NCBI GenBank assembly: GCA_023228145.1
Contig: JALOBU010000007.1
Location: forward strand, 70,663-134,662
Length of the DNA stretch: 64,000 nucleotides
Direction: 5' to 3'
DNA from: Bacteroidales bacterium
GTDB taxonomy: Bacteria > Bacteroidota > Bacteroidia > Bacteroidales > CAIWKO01
The notes under the pieces: generated by a model
What the model was told of the DNA's origin: nothing
The model's database searches: none
The model's input: only the letters and a program-made list of their open reading frames with translations
In this document: positions 9,148-18,766 of the stretch, in pieces
How the letters are laid out: every line of letters begins with the position of its first letter
Numbering within the stretch: position 1 is the first letter of the stretch
Made by a program: the position numbers and the translations under genes

Positions 9148-10724
9148 ATCTTATTTTTTATATAAACCAGCAAGCTGCGCATCTTTTCATATAATATTTC
9201 AACGGGCTCTCTTTGAATTTCTTCTAAAAGGGTTTGGTCGAATATTATCAGGTGCATATTGTTTAAAATCATCAATTGTTCCTCCCGGGTAAAGTGCTTT
9301 AAAACACTATCAACTTTATACAGAATTATTTCTCTTTTTATTGTTCCGGAATTATTATTTACAGTATGTATTTCTTGTATTTTGCTGTTTATTTTTTTTT
9401 GAAACCTGCCTGATAAATCCTCCAGATTCTTTTCAACTATAGTCTTTACTTCATTGGCAGAGGTAAAATTACTATTCTTTTCTGTTTCCTCATCTTCCGA
9501 AACACCATAAAGAGTGGAACTTATGTTTACTGGATTCTCAATCCACCATGCTACCTGGCTTATCAGGTCCGTAAAGCAATCATGGTTTCTTTTTTCAATA
9601 TAGGTGTCATTTTTTAATTTGAATGATTTGTAATATTGCAATATGTCTTTAAGCGCTTCCGGCGATAAGTTCCATAGTGCATATCTGCGCGGGCTTTCCA
9701 CAAAACTCAAATACACAACAGCTTTTTTCATGTTGGCAAATTCTATCAGGCCGGGAACTTCCTGCCAGTTTATATTCATAGGTGTTATACTAATTGAAAA
9801 AGGAGATTTGCTTTTTCTTTTTAGAAAAAAAAACTTATCAATATTCCCTATGACCTCATCAAAGTTTGCATTTTTACGTATTGTTTCATAAAGCTCTTTA
9901 TTAAGTGCATCCAAAGAAAAGCCTATTACAAAATTTCCTTTTTCTATATAATGCCGGATTTTTTCATTAAAAACGGTTCCGTTGGTTAGTAAAAAAACTT
10001 TTATTGACGGTTTTATTTTAATTATTTCATCCCAGATGTCATAATATAAGTTTATAAGAAAAGGTTCCCCTCCATAAAAGTTTGCTTCTTCTGCATAAGG
10101 CAAAAACTCCTTCAATTGCCTTACGAATTCATGGTTGTAAGGTATAATGATTGAGTCAAGATTTTCGCGGTTTTTACGTATGGCAGAAGAAACACGCCCT
10201 GTACACATCACACATTCGAGGTTGCACTGATTGCTTAATTCAAATTCAAGGATTTTGGGGTATTTTTTTAGCCTGGTGCTGGCATAAAAATCATTTGTCC
10301 ATGGCTTAAAATTATTATACCTTCCTGTTTTAACTTGATAATAACAATAATCGCAACCGAAAGACAAATCATTATGCATCATATGTTTGGCAAGTTTTTG
10401 TCTCTCCGCGCACTGCCACATTTCTGTTAAACTTTGTTCGGGAAAAGTGCCTAAAACAGCTGTGTGATTAAAACAGCATGTCAAAGCCTGACCGTCTGTG
10501 TTAAAAAAAATATTTGTAAATGGAGCATAACAAAATAATTTTCTGGAACCCAGGTTGCGCCTTTTATTATACTCTTTATACAAACATTTATCAATAGGAT
10601 GAAACCCATCTTTTTTTACAGGATAGCTTTCAAATAAATTTACTCCTTGCCTAAAGGTCTTATTGATTTTTAACAATATGTTTTTACTTTTTTCTGAAAT
10701 CCGGTTCCTCAAAAAATGTTTCAT
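9144..10724 (-). CDS. Radical SAM protein with N-terminal twitch domain (D)
   Basis: This is the longest of the tandem set at 526 residues. Auxiliary Cys lie at 65, 83 (followed by Cys84), 124 and 127, and the radical SAM motif CNLECVMC at Cys167, Cys171 and Cys174, with GGEPF after it. It has an extended 60-residue N-terminal tail that is basic. It lies one base from paralogue E and overlaps paralogue C by 4 bases, so C, D and E are very likely one transcript. The C-terminal 150 residues are helical and not recognisable as a known domain. Confidence 0.87.
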   Translation of the reverse strand: MKHFLRNRISEKSKNILLKINKTFRQGVNLFESYPVKKDGFHPIDKCLYKEYNKRRNLGSRKLFCYAPFTNIFFNTDGQALTCCFNHTAVLGTFPEQSLTEMWQCAERQKLAKHMMHNDLSFGCDYCYYQVKTGRYNNFKPWTNDFYASTRLKKYPKILEFELSNQCNLECVMCTGRVSSAIRKNRENLDSIIIPYNHEFVRQLKEFLPYAEEANFYGGEPFLINLYYDIWDEIIKIKPSIKVFLLTNGTVFNEKIRHYIEKGNFVIGFSLDALNKELYETIRKNANFDEVIGNIDKFFFLKRKSKSPFSISITPMNINWQEVPGLIEFANMKKAVVYLSFVESPRRYALWNLSPEALKDILQYYKSFKLKNDTYIEKRNHDCFTDLISQVAWWIENPVNISSTLYGVSEDEETEKNSNFTSANEVKTIVEKNLEDLSGRFQKKINSKIQEIHTVNNNSGTIKREIILYKVDSVLKHFTREEQLMILNNMHLIIFDQTLLEEIQREPVEILYEKMRSLLVYIKNKI

Positions 10725-10725
10725 C

Positions 10726-12234
10726 TTACATCACCCATGTAGTTATCATCTCTGCTAGTTCTCTTTCTTTTTTCATTTCTATAATATTTATCATCCCATC
10801 ATCAACCGGGAAAAGAAGCAATCGCTCATAAATAATTTCTTTATCAATATCCGGGAATAAAGCAAGTGTAAGGTTTATTTTTTTAACTATTTTACAGTAT
10901 CTTTCTTCTGATTTGCCGGGTTCTTCGTTATTGTTTTCAAAATAATCACGAACCCTCATGAAAAATCGTTTCTCATTTTCACTCATACCCATCAGTGAAT
11001 CGCTAAATATTTTTTCTTTTTTTTCTCTCTCTGAAGCTTTGTTATGCCATGTATGAATTTGTTCTGTAAGGTTTTTAAAATTTGCTTTGTTTGTTTTTTC
11101 GTGTATTTTATTTTCAGAAAACTCAAACTGTTTCAAATATTGATATATCTTTTGCAACTCTTCGGCTGGCATACTTTTCAGCGTTAGCTGTGGAGGCTTA
11201 ATCACATGATGAAAATAAACGCAAATGCCATGCTCGTTACCATACCTGACAAATTCGGGAAGTTCGCTCCAATTTAATTGTAGCGGGCATACAAGAAAAT
11301 TCATCGTAGTCTTATTTCTATTTACATAATTATGAATGAATGAAATATTTTCCATTGCAATTTCAAAATTTCCATTCACTCTAATAGATTCGTATGTGTT
11401 TTTTTGAAGACTGTCAATAGAAACATTAAAACTAAATTTATTGTATCGCTCCATTAAATCCCGGAAGCGTTTGTTCATAGTATTGGCATTGGTTGTAACC
11501 AAGATATTACATGCCGGATTTTTTTCAATTATTTTTTCCCAAATATCATAATAAATATCTATAAGCAGGGGGTCGCCACCGGTAAATTCAGCCACCTTAA
11601 GATATGGAATATATTCTTCAAGCTGTTTAACAAAATTTTCATCATACTTTTTTTCAACAGGTGAGAGCTTTTCTCTGTTTTTCCTGATGGAAGAAGAAAG
11701 AAAACCTGAGCACATCACACACTCAAGGTTACAGGTATTTTCCAGCTCAAATTCCATGATGCTTGGATATTTTTTTCCGTAAAAAGAATAATGGTCATAC
11801 TTTAACGACAACATACTGCCAAAATTTTTCGTTATCATTGAAATATGACAAAACCTGCATATATCCGACAAATCGTTGTTCTTTACCTGTTGTCTGATAT
11901 GGTTAAATCCGTTTCCGTTCCATATTTCTTTAATGCTTGATTCTGGGTACGTCAATTGTTCGCTAAAATATGTTGCATAGCATGGGGATGCTTTACCAAA
12001 AACACTGAAAAACATACTTGAAAATGGGGCAAAACACATCAGCGAATGAGGGCCAAAAGGCCTGCTGTCATTGTAGTCTTTAAGTAGTTCTTTTGTATAT
12101 ACCCCTTTTATTTTTTTACATAAAATCCACGATAAAACAAAACGTGCTTTATTATAAACATTGATAAGCCTGATAATAAAAACCTTAATAACCCCCGGCA
12201 TTCTCTGATATTTTTTTCTTAAGATTTTTATCAT
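10726..12234 (-). CDS. Radical SAM protein with N-terminal twitch domain (E), variant motifs
   Basis: This 502-residue paralogue keeps the four invariant auxiliary Cys (67, 85, 126, 129) and the radical SAM motif CNLECVMC (Cys168, 172, 175). Two motifs differ from its neighbours: the second Cys of the CC pair is Tyr, and the GGEP motif reads GGDPLL. The Glu-to-Asp change is in the SAM-binding loop and is conservative, so activity is likely kept but altered specificity is possible. The gene overlaps the UbiA-family gene upstream by 4 bases, tying the radical enzymes to a membrane prenyltransferase. Confidence 0.87.
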   Translation of the reverse strand: MIKILRKKYQRMPGVIKVFIIRLINVYNKARFVLSWILCKKIKGVYTKELLKDYNDSRPFGPHSLMCFAPFSSMFFSVFGKASPCYATYFSEQLTYPESSIKEIWNGNGFNHIRQQVKNNDLSDICRFCHISMITKNFGSMLSLKYDHYSFYGKKYPSIMEFELENTCNLECVMCSGFLSSSIRKNREKLSPVEKKYDENFVKQLEEYIPYLKVAEFTGGDPLLIDIYYDIWEKIIEKNPACNILVTTNANTMNKRFRDLMERYNKFSFNVSIDSLQKNTYESIRVNGNFEIAMENISFIHNYVNRNKTTMNFLVCPLQLNWSELPEFVRYGNEHGICVYFHHVIKPPQLTLKSMPAEELQKIYQYLKQFEFSENKIHEKTNKANFKNLTEQIHTWHNKASEREKKEKIFSDSLMGMSENEKRFFMRVRDYFENNNEEPGKSEERYCKIVKKINLTLALFPDIDKEIIYERLLLFPVDDGMINIIEMKKERELAEMITTWVM

Positions 12235-13343
12235 GATGTCTTTTTTTTATATCCCAGAAAACGATAAAATTTCTGTGCATAAACATTACAACAGAGTTTG
12301 TAATAAAGCCATACTATGACTCCATGAAATAAATAATGAATCAACACTATATAAAAAATCTTTTTAACAAGAATAAAAATTGGTTTCCCCCTAAATAAAA
12401 AAAAGTGTATAAGAAGCAGGAGAATATACCATTTATCAAAGAAAATACTTAATGATATAATAAATAAAGGTAGCAGGTCCGCATATAAATTGTTCAGTAA
12501 TTCTGAATACCACAAACTATTCTTCTTAACTTTAAATAATAAGACTGATATCAATACGTATAACAAATATAATGGTATAATAATATAAAATTTTTTTACA
12601 AGGGTAAAAGAAATAAACACAACTAGTACGATAATAACAACAATCTCTAATGGAATTAATACTCGGGATATTAATTTTACAGTATATTTTTGGCCTTTTT
12701 GAGTAACAAATGTTCTGAACCCTGATTTCCTGTCGTATTCTTCATCTGAAATCTGATGATAGAGAATATTTCGAAAACCTTTAATAAACATAAGGACGGA
12801 AAGAATAAATACAGAAATGACGAAATTATTGCTTAATAGGGATTTACCCGCAAACAAGAGCAATCCGATAATAGAAAATATCACACTGCTATATAAAGCA
12901 TCTATTGCCAGACCTGCATAAATAGCTTTTTTTAACCTAAGGGGCGGTAATGTGTAAACAATCAACAATATCAACTGAAAAAAAAACAGAAAAAAAATTA
13001 TTAATCGGGGGTAAATGAAGAATAAAGGGATTATTGATATAGCCAGTAATAAAATTAACAGTAAATATTTTTTCCAGAATGACAAGATAGCGGCAGTGTT
13101 TTCTTTGCCCGCAGATGCATCAACTTCTATATCAGAAACATTGTTTAAAAAATAACCAAACCCAGCCGTACCAAAAATACAAAGCAGAAAAAACAAGAGG
13201 TTCAGATAACTGTCTTTAAGAGTACAATTATTAATAAGTATGCTTAGGTAAGTAAATGCCAGTATGGGTGGGACAATATGATTCCACCAGTCGCTTACTC
13301 TGAAATATCTTGTAAGATCATTATATATTTTCCAAATAAACAC
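12231..13343 (-). CDS. UbiA-family membrane prenyltransferase
   Basis: This 370-residue, highly hydrophobic protein has about nine membrane helices. It shows both Asp-rich motifs of the UbiA superfamily: NNVSDIEVD near 67-75, and SDEEYD in a later loop, followed by GFRTFV. UbiA enzymes use Mg2+ and a polyprenyl diphosphate to prenylate an acceptor; one branch (decaprenyl-phosphate phosphoribose synthase) makes lipid-linked sugars. The genes around it deal with sugars and export rather than quinones, so the lipid-sugar branch is an attractive guess, but the sequence alone does not decide this. It is the first gene of the minus-strand run leading through the twitch radical SAM genes to exporter copy 1. 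Confidence 0.85.
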   Translation of the reverse strand: MFIWKIYNDLTRYFRVSDWWNHIVPPILAFTYLSILINNCTLKDSYLNLLFFLLCIFGTAGFGYFLNNVSDIEVDASAGKENTAAILSFWKKYLLLILLLAISIIPLFFIYPRLIIFFLFFFQLILLIVYTLPPLRLKKAIYAGLAIDALYSSVIFSIIGLLLFAGKSLLSNNFVISVFILSVLMFIKGFRNILYHQISDEEYDRKSGFRTFVTQKGQKYTVKLISRVLIPLEIVVIIVLVVFISFTLVKKFYIIIPLYLLYVLISVLLFKVKKNSLWYSELLNNLYADLLPLFIISLSIFFDKWYILLLLIHFFLFRGKPIFILVKKIFYIVLIHYLFHGVIVWLYYKLCCNVYAQKFYRFLGYKKKTS

Positions 13344-13530
13344 GATAAAATCCTAATCTGATCAATATAATATTAATAAAAAGCTCATTACACATACATG
13401 TGCCACTCAAAATTAGTACTTTTATTGAAAAAATAGGTTGCATTATGGACTTATTTTGTACAAAGCCATTTGTAAACAGCTTTGTTTTTATAATTTTATA
13501 ACTTTAAACTATCCTGACAATTATTTTTTT
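13344..13530. promoter_or_regulatory. Divergent intergenic region between ubiA-like and GT-C genes
   Basis: This 187-base AT-rich stretch separates two divergently transcribed operons and should hold promoters for both. On the minus strand a TAATTTTG at 13408-13415 matches the -7 consensus TAnnTTTG, about 65 bases ahead of the UbiA-like start, but lacks a clear -33 TTG. No exact -7 match was seen for the plus-strand gene. The frame upstream of 13531 is open back to a TTG at 13438, which I do not take as the start. Confidence 0.4.
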
Positions 13531-15759
13531 ATGAAAATCCCCTATAAAAAAACTAGGCTTTGGGTAATTATTTCTCTTGTTTTTTTTATACCGGTTTATT
13601 TTTTAATTAATAATTATTTGTTACGGGAAATCCTCTTTTTCAAGCCCCTACTTATTTCTGTCAATAGCAAGCACCCTTTAATCAATGACAAGGTCTATTG
13701 CTTTTCAAAAGGCATGTTTAACAATATTTACAGAATTGATACATTTTTGTGTGATAATATATTCAGTGAAAAATATTCCTTCAGAAAGGATATTATTGTT
13801 GCCGTACCCTATCAGGAACTTAAAAATATTGAAAGCATTTCACTGATTTATGGTAAAGAAACTGTTAGGTTTAACAACAAAACACTTTCTGAATTTAAAT
13901 TAAATGTATTACCCGGGGAATCAAAATACTTTGTTATTAAAATAAGTTCGCTTTATTCGCCGCGGCAATATTGTTTTTATAAGACACTGACAATATTTTT
14001 ATGGGGTGGGAAAATAAGAACAATATGGGTTTTGCTCCTGGTGATTTGTTTATTTTTATTATTATGGAAATTCAGATGGTTCTCTATAAACAAATTAGTA
14101 GCGAAATCAAAAAGTGGCGCACATTTGTTAAAAATACTTATTGAACATGTTGCTTTAAGAAAAATTTCTTATTTACTGTTTTTTGTTTCATTTTTTGCTT
14201 TTTTTAGTGTAAAATTTAAGTTCAACAACGGTGTCAGATTTGATTCTGCTAATATTTTTGACCACTCTGTGGCTGTCAACTTTGCCTGCAAACAAGGATT
14301 CCCAAAATTTGGCGGAATAGAAAACTTTGAAAAGTATAAATTTAATGAATTTGATGGTAATGTTGTTTTTAATTATAAACTGTTCACCCGGATGGCAGGT
14401 GCCACTTATCTTCTCAGGCCGCCGGGAAATTCTTTTTTATATGGTTTTATTTATAAAATTTTTGGAATTAATCCAATCATTATTAAATATACACAACTGT
14501 TTTTTATAATTCTTTCAGCAACCTTTTTAATTTATTTAGGTTACAAATTTTGGGAATATAAAGGGTATATGGCCGGCTTCATCTCGGCAATAATTTTTCT
14601 TTTCAACTATGCTTTTTATGCCGAAACTTTTTGTTATGAAAATGTTCTTTTTTTAATTGTACTCTTTGTAATATTTGCAACAGAAAAATACCTTAACAAA
14701 TCTTCGTACAAAAAAATTATCATCCTGGGATTTATAACAGGAATAAGTTTACTGATAACTTCATTTTTTATAATTTTGCCTTTTATCTTTTTTGTTTATT
14801 TTCTTTTTTACTATGTAAAATTTCGTTATAAAAAATATTTAGGGCATTTGTTGGTTTTTATTATAACATTTTTACTGCCTGTAATTCCCTGGTCTATATA
14901 TGCCACTTTACAATCAAAAAAAATTCATCTAAGCAGGGATATTATAATAACTGAAATGCAGAAAAAACCATTATCAAAGGCAGACAGCCTTTTTCTGATG
15001 CCTATATTAAAAAACATTCCCGAGGCTGTCACTATGAACTTCTCCATTCATGAGGGCATGGAAATACCTGTGAAAGAACATAACCGGTTGTCATTAGATA
15101 TTGGTTCAGGTGCATTGCTTTCTCAAAATTTTGTATTTATTTCGACGCAGGGTAAAACCGGCGGACTCCTTGCATCAAATAACGAATACGTTGATAATGG
15201 AACATTTAATTTTAAATATTACTATGACAAAAACAGTTTTTATAACAATGATGGATTAAGCGAATCATCGGAATTCATAAGGATAATTAACTTCTACATT
15301 CACTATCCCTGGAAATTGTTTACAAACTTCTTTAACAGATTTTACAACACATTTGGAACTAACAGGTTTTTTCTTATTTTTATTATAAGTATAATATTAA
15401 ATGGATTCATCAGTATTGTAAAATCAGAATTTTTCAAGAAAAAATTAATAAAAACAATCGGCTTTATTTTTTTAAATACCTGCCTTCTTGCTTCATTACT
15501 ATTTTTGCCCGGGAAAATAATTTTTTTAATAATTTTCGTAATCTCAATAACAACGGTTCTGATATGTTTTCTAAAGAAAAATGTCAACTTATTAAATTTT
15601 CTGCCTTTATCCGCAAGTATAATTCTAATAACCTTTTTGATTTTTATCATTCTTACTGCAGGATTGCCGAGATATCTGGACGTCATCAACTCTGTAATTT
15701 ACCTTATTGGTATTTATTCCGTTATACATATTAACCACAGGTGGATTTATAAATATTAA
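13531..15759 (+). CDS. GT-C family membrane glycosyltransferase (GT39/ArnT-like)
   Basis: The first well-placed ATG at 13531 gives 742 residues. Residues about 8-30 form a membrane anchor, followed by an extracytoplasmic domain of about 160 residues, a second helix near 190, and then a multi-helix membrane domain with the loop motif FDSANIFDHS and the RPPGN motif typical of ArnT/PMT-like transferases. Such enzymes take a sugar from a polyprenyl-phosphate donor and add it to a lipid or glycan outside the membrane. The donor could come from the DPM1-like GT2 at 21593-22318. Two cobalamin-type radical SAM genes follow in the same operon, the first 15 bases downstream. The sugar and acceptor are unknown. 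Confidence 0.78.
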   Translation: MKIPYKKTRLWVIISLVFFIPVYFLINNYLLREILFFKPLLISVNSKHPLINDKVYCFSKGMFNNIYRIDTFLCDNIFSEKYSFRKDIIVAVPYQELKNIESISLIYGKETVRFNNKTLSEFKLNVLPGESKYFVIKISSLYSPRQYCFYKTLTIFLWGGKIRTIWVLLLVICLFLLLWKFRWFSINKLVAKSKSGAHLLKILIEHVALRKISYLLFFVSFFAFFSVKFKFNNGVRFDSANIFDHSVAVNFACKQGFPKFGGIENFEKYKFNEFDGNVVFNYKLFTRMAGATYLLRPPGNSFLYGFIYKIFGINPIIIKYTQLFFIILSATFLIYLGYKFWEYKGYMAGFISAIIFLFNYAFYAETFCYENVLFLIVLFVIFATEKYLNKSSYKKIIILGFITGISLLITSFFIILPFIFFVYFLFYYVKFRYKKYLGHLLVFIITFLLPVIPWSIYATLQSKKIHLSRDIIITEMQKKPLSKADSLFLMPILKNIPEAVTMNFSIHEGMEIPVKEHNRLSLDIGSGALLSQNFVFISTQGKTGGLLASNNEYVDNGTFNFKYYYDKNSFYNNDGLSESSEFIRIINFYIHYPWKLFTNFFNRFYNTFGTNRFFLIFIISIILNGFISIVKSEFFKKKLIKTIGFIFLNTCLLASLLFLPGKIIFLIIFVISITTVLICFLKKNVNLLNFLPLSASIILITFLIFIILTAGLPRYLDVINSVIYLIGIYSVIHINHRWIYKY

Positions 15760-15774
15760 AATCAATTAACCCAA

Positions 15775-17271
15775 ATGATATTTATCAATTCATCACCCCG
15801 AAACTCTTTAAAAATCTTTCAACCTTTTCTGCCGGTTTTTGTTCCTGTGGGAATAGGTTACTTAATGACAGTTCTCAAAGCAAACGGAATTGAAAGTGTT
15901 TGTTTCGACGAACAGGTTGAAAATAACATTCTTAAAAAAATTGAAAAAAAAACAAAAGAATTTCCACGGCCATTAATATTTGGGTTTAGCGTGCTAACAG
16001 CTGCTTTAAAAAATGCTTTACAGCTTTCTGAAAAACTAAAAATGTTATATCCCGACAGTATTATTATTTTCGGGGGTATTCATCCTACTGCTTGCCCGGA
16101 TGAGGTTTTAAACTATTGGCAGGTTGATTATGTTGTACGTGGCGAAGCTGAAAATATAATTTCAGAATTATATCATGGTATTCGAAATCAAAAAGATATC
16201 TCGCAAATTGAAAGTCTTTCTTATCGGAAAAATAAAATCAAAGTTCATAATCCGAGATCTGAAGGTATAACAGACCTTAATGTTCTACCCAAATTCCCAT
16301 ATCATATATTCGAAAATAAAAAGTATGATCTGGGCTTTGTAATGAGTTCACGCGGATGCCCTTATAATTGCCTTTTTTGCAGTAATAAAATTAACAGCCA
16401 ACGCAGATTCAGGTATAGAGACCCTGACAGTGTTGTAGAAGATCTGACGCTTCTTCATCAAAAACATAAGCGTAAATATGTTTACTTTCTTGATGATAAT
16501 TTGCTGGCAGATAATGACCGAATTATTAAACTGACACAGAAAATTAAATCCAGCCCTATTGCAGGTAAAATGATATATAATTTTCAGGCAAGGGGAGATA
16601 ACAGTAATCATGAGGTTCTGAAAGAATTATTTGAGGCAGGGTTCCGAGGGGTATATTTCGGAATAGAAACTGCTTCGGAATCACTTATGAAAACGGTAAA
16701 TAAAGGAGAGACTGTTGCCCGTGTTATTGAAGCAATTAAAACAGCAAAGGGAATCGGATACCATGTAAGCGGTAATTATATTTTTTCCCTACCCGGAGAA
16801 ACACACAAAGACAGAATGGATGCAATCAGCCTGACAAAAAAAATCAATTTAGACCTCGTAAAATATAACAATGCCACACCATATCCCGGTACAGAATTAT
16901 ATAATATAGCAAGAGAACAAAATCGTCTTCATATTATAGGCAATTACGAAAACATAAATTCAGTGTCAACCTTTATTGAAAATCCATTCAAAAAAATTCC
17001 TTTTTCTTATATTCCTGAAGGAAATACTGAGAAAGAAATCAGGCGTGACATACTTGCCGGATATTTTAGCTTTTATTTCAACATCAAACACCTTAAAGGT
17101 GTGTTTACGCGTCCCGACCTAAATAACGCATGGTTTGATTTCGGCCATAGTTTTTTTGATTTTATAAAAAAACTTCCTGCCTTACTAGTATTATCAACGC
17201 TACTTACGGTTAAATTCGGAAGTTTTTTATTTTCTTGCCCATTTTCCAAAAAGTCTGCTTTGCAAAAATAA
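15775..17271 (+). CDS. B12-binding-domain radical SAM protein (1)
   Basis: This 498-residue BchE-like protein has an N-terminal Rossmann-like cobalamin-binding-type domain (about 1-140, with GGIHPT at 100-105) and a radical SAM barrel with CPYNCLFC (Cys195, Cys199, Cys202). No DxHxxG motif is seen, so cobalamin, if bound, would be base-off without a His ligand, as in many members of this class. Known relatives methylate unactivated carbons or remodel rings. It is the most divergent of the seven in this window: it starts with a short INSSPRNS segment and ends with a hydrophobic tail. It is cotranscribed with the GT-C gene. Confidence 0.87.
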   Translation: MIFINSSPRNSLKIFQPFLPVFVPVGIGYLMTVLKANGIESVCFDEQVENNILKKIEKKTKEFPRPLIFGFSVLTAALKNALQLSEKLKMLYPDSIIIFGGIHPTACPDEVLNYWQVDYVVRGEAENIISELYHGIRNQKDISQIESLSYRKNKIKVHNPRSEGITDLNVLPKFPYHIFENKKYDLGFVMSSRGCPYNCLFCSNKINSQRRFRYRDPDSVVEDLTLLHQKHKRKYVYFLDDNLLADNDRIIKLTQKIKSSPIAGKMIYNFQARGDNSNHEVLKELFEAGFRGVYFGIETASESLMKTVNKGETVARVIEAIKTAKGIGYHVSGNYIFSLPGETHKDRMDAISLTKKINLDLVKYNNATPYPGTELYNIAREQNRLHIIGNYENINSVSTFIENPFKKIPFSYIPEGNTEKEIRRDILAGYFSFYFNIKHLKGVFTRPDLNNAWFDFGHSFFDFIKKLPALLVLSTLLTVKFGSFLFSCPFSKKSALQK

Positions 17272-17275
17272 TTTT

Positions 17276-18766
17276 ATGCGTATCCTTTTTTTCGACATTG
17301 GAGAAATTGACTATAAGGGAATAGAGATTCTTACTGCAGTGTTAAAGCAACACGGACACACTGTTGATTTATTACTCGACCCTGGCCTGGGAAAACATTA
17401 TTATCTAAAACTTCCTTTTTTAAACAGATTGTTTAGTAAAAACTTTCTTGTAAAAAAAGCTATTGCATTTAACCCTGACTTAATAGGAATGTCTGTTGTT
17501 ACCAATAATTTTCATTATTTCAGGGAATTCGGGCAAAAACTTAAATTGGCGGCTGATATTCCTATTATCGTAGGCGGAATACACCCCACTTCTGTTCCCG
17601 AAGAAGTCATTAAAGAAGATTGGGTTGATATGGTTTGTGTCGGCGATGGCGAAGAAGCCATATCCGAACTGGCTGAAAAAATGGAAAATCATCAGGACAT
17701 TTTTCACATTAAAAACCTCTGGATTAAAGATAAAAACGGAAAAGTCTATAAAAATGAATTAAGGCCTTTAACAGAAAATATTGACCTGCATCCGTTTCCC
17801 GACCGTTCCATTTATCATCAATATGGGGTTTTGGGAAAACGTATCCGGTTTATGACAGGCAGGGGCTGTCCGTATCAATGTACTTTTTGTGTAAATAGTT
17901 TTAGAAATGATTTATATCCCGGACAAGCGTATCTTAGAAAACGGAGTGTGAAAAGTATTATTGAGGAACTGGAATTAATAAAAAAAGAATATAAACCTAA
18001 AGCTATACGTTTTGAAGATGATGTTTTTGTGTTAAATATGGAATGGCTCAGGGAATTTAAAATAGAGTATATAAAAAAGATTGGCTTACCTTTTCATTGC
18101 TACATTACTCCTTCGGGCGTGAAGCAGGATGTTATAAATGAATTAAGAGCCTGTGGCTGCAATTCTATTGCCATGGGAATACAATCAGGGAATCCGGAAC
18201 TGCGCTCAAAAATATTAAACCGTCATTATAAAAATTCGACTGTAACAGAAGCTGCAAAAATCATTAAAAAAAGCGGAATAAAACTTTATGCAGAATACAT
18301 GTTTGGAATTCCGGAAGAAACCCCGGCAAAAATGTGGGAAACCGTAAGGCTGGCAGAGGAAGTTAATGCTGATAACAATTGGACAAGTATATTTTACCCA
18401 TACCCCAAAACCAAACTCGGAGATTATGCCATAGAAAACAAACTTATTGATTATCCAGCTTACAACAAAATGATTAGCGGATACGGGAATCCTCACTCCA
18501 TGAGTATTTTAAACCATCCACATGCTACTGAAGCATTCAAATTCAAAGCATTATTACCGCTATACCTTGCTTTACCCTTTTTCTTTAAACCTATTATAAG
18601 ACTTTTTCTAAATACAAATTTCGGGGTCATTCACAAATTTTTATATATAGTAAGCATTCCTCTGCTTGAAAAAAGAGAATTTTTCTACCGGATAAGACGA
18701 ATCCCTTTAATTATCTATAAAACAATAAGTGTTTTAAGTCGTTTTAATCATTCCAATTCCTGTTAA
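17276..18766 (+). CDS. B12-binding-domain radical SAM protein (2)
   Basis: The protein has 496 residues with an N-terminal cobalamin-type domain (GGIHPTS near 100-106, WVDMVCVGDGEEA near 116-128) and a radical SAM motif CPYQCTFC (Cys198, Cys202, Cys205). It groups with the gene at 25214-26683: both share an N-terminal LLxDPxxG segment, a PLMNR/PFLNR stretch and a GRGC core, so the array holds at least two subfamilies. A hydrophobic C-terminal tail may associate with the membrane. It begins 4 bases after the previous gene. Its last 23 bases overlap tail-to-tail with the minus-strand gene ending at 18744. Confidence 0.87.
   Translation: MRILFFDIGEIDYKGIEILTAVLKQHGHTVDLLLDPGLGKHYYLKLPFLNRLFSKNFLVKKAIAFNPDLIGMSVVTNNFHYFREFGQKLKLAADIPIIVGGIHPTSVPEEVIKEDWVDMVCVGDGEEAISELAEKMENHQDIFHIKNLWIKDKNGKVYKNELRPLTENIDLHPFPDRSIYHQYGVLGKRIRFMTGRGCPYQCTFCVNSFRNDLYPGQAYLRKRSVKSIIEELELIKKEYKPKAIRFEDDVFVLNMEWLREFKIEYIKKIGLPFHCYITPSGVKQDVINELRACGCNSIAMGIQSGNPELRSKILNRHYKNSTVTEAAKIIKKSGIKLYAEYMFGIPEETPAKMWETVRLAEEVNADNNWTSIFYPYPKTKLGDYAIENKLIDYPAYNKMISGYGNPHSMSILNHPHATEAFKFKALLPLYLALPFFFKPIIRLFLNTNFGVIHKFLYIVSIPLLEKREFFYRIRRIPLIIYKTISVLSRFNHSNSC

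Noticed and set aside
13438..13530. Longer N-terminus for the GT-C gene starting at TTG 13438
   Set aside because: The ATG at 13531 is followed at once by a normal membrane anchor; the extra 31 residues do not resemble a domain and lie in the divergent promoter region.
15342..15689. 115-codon minus-strand frame
   Set aside because: It is antisense to the membrane part of the GT-C gene and only reflects AT-rich sequence coding for hydrophobic residues.
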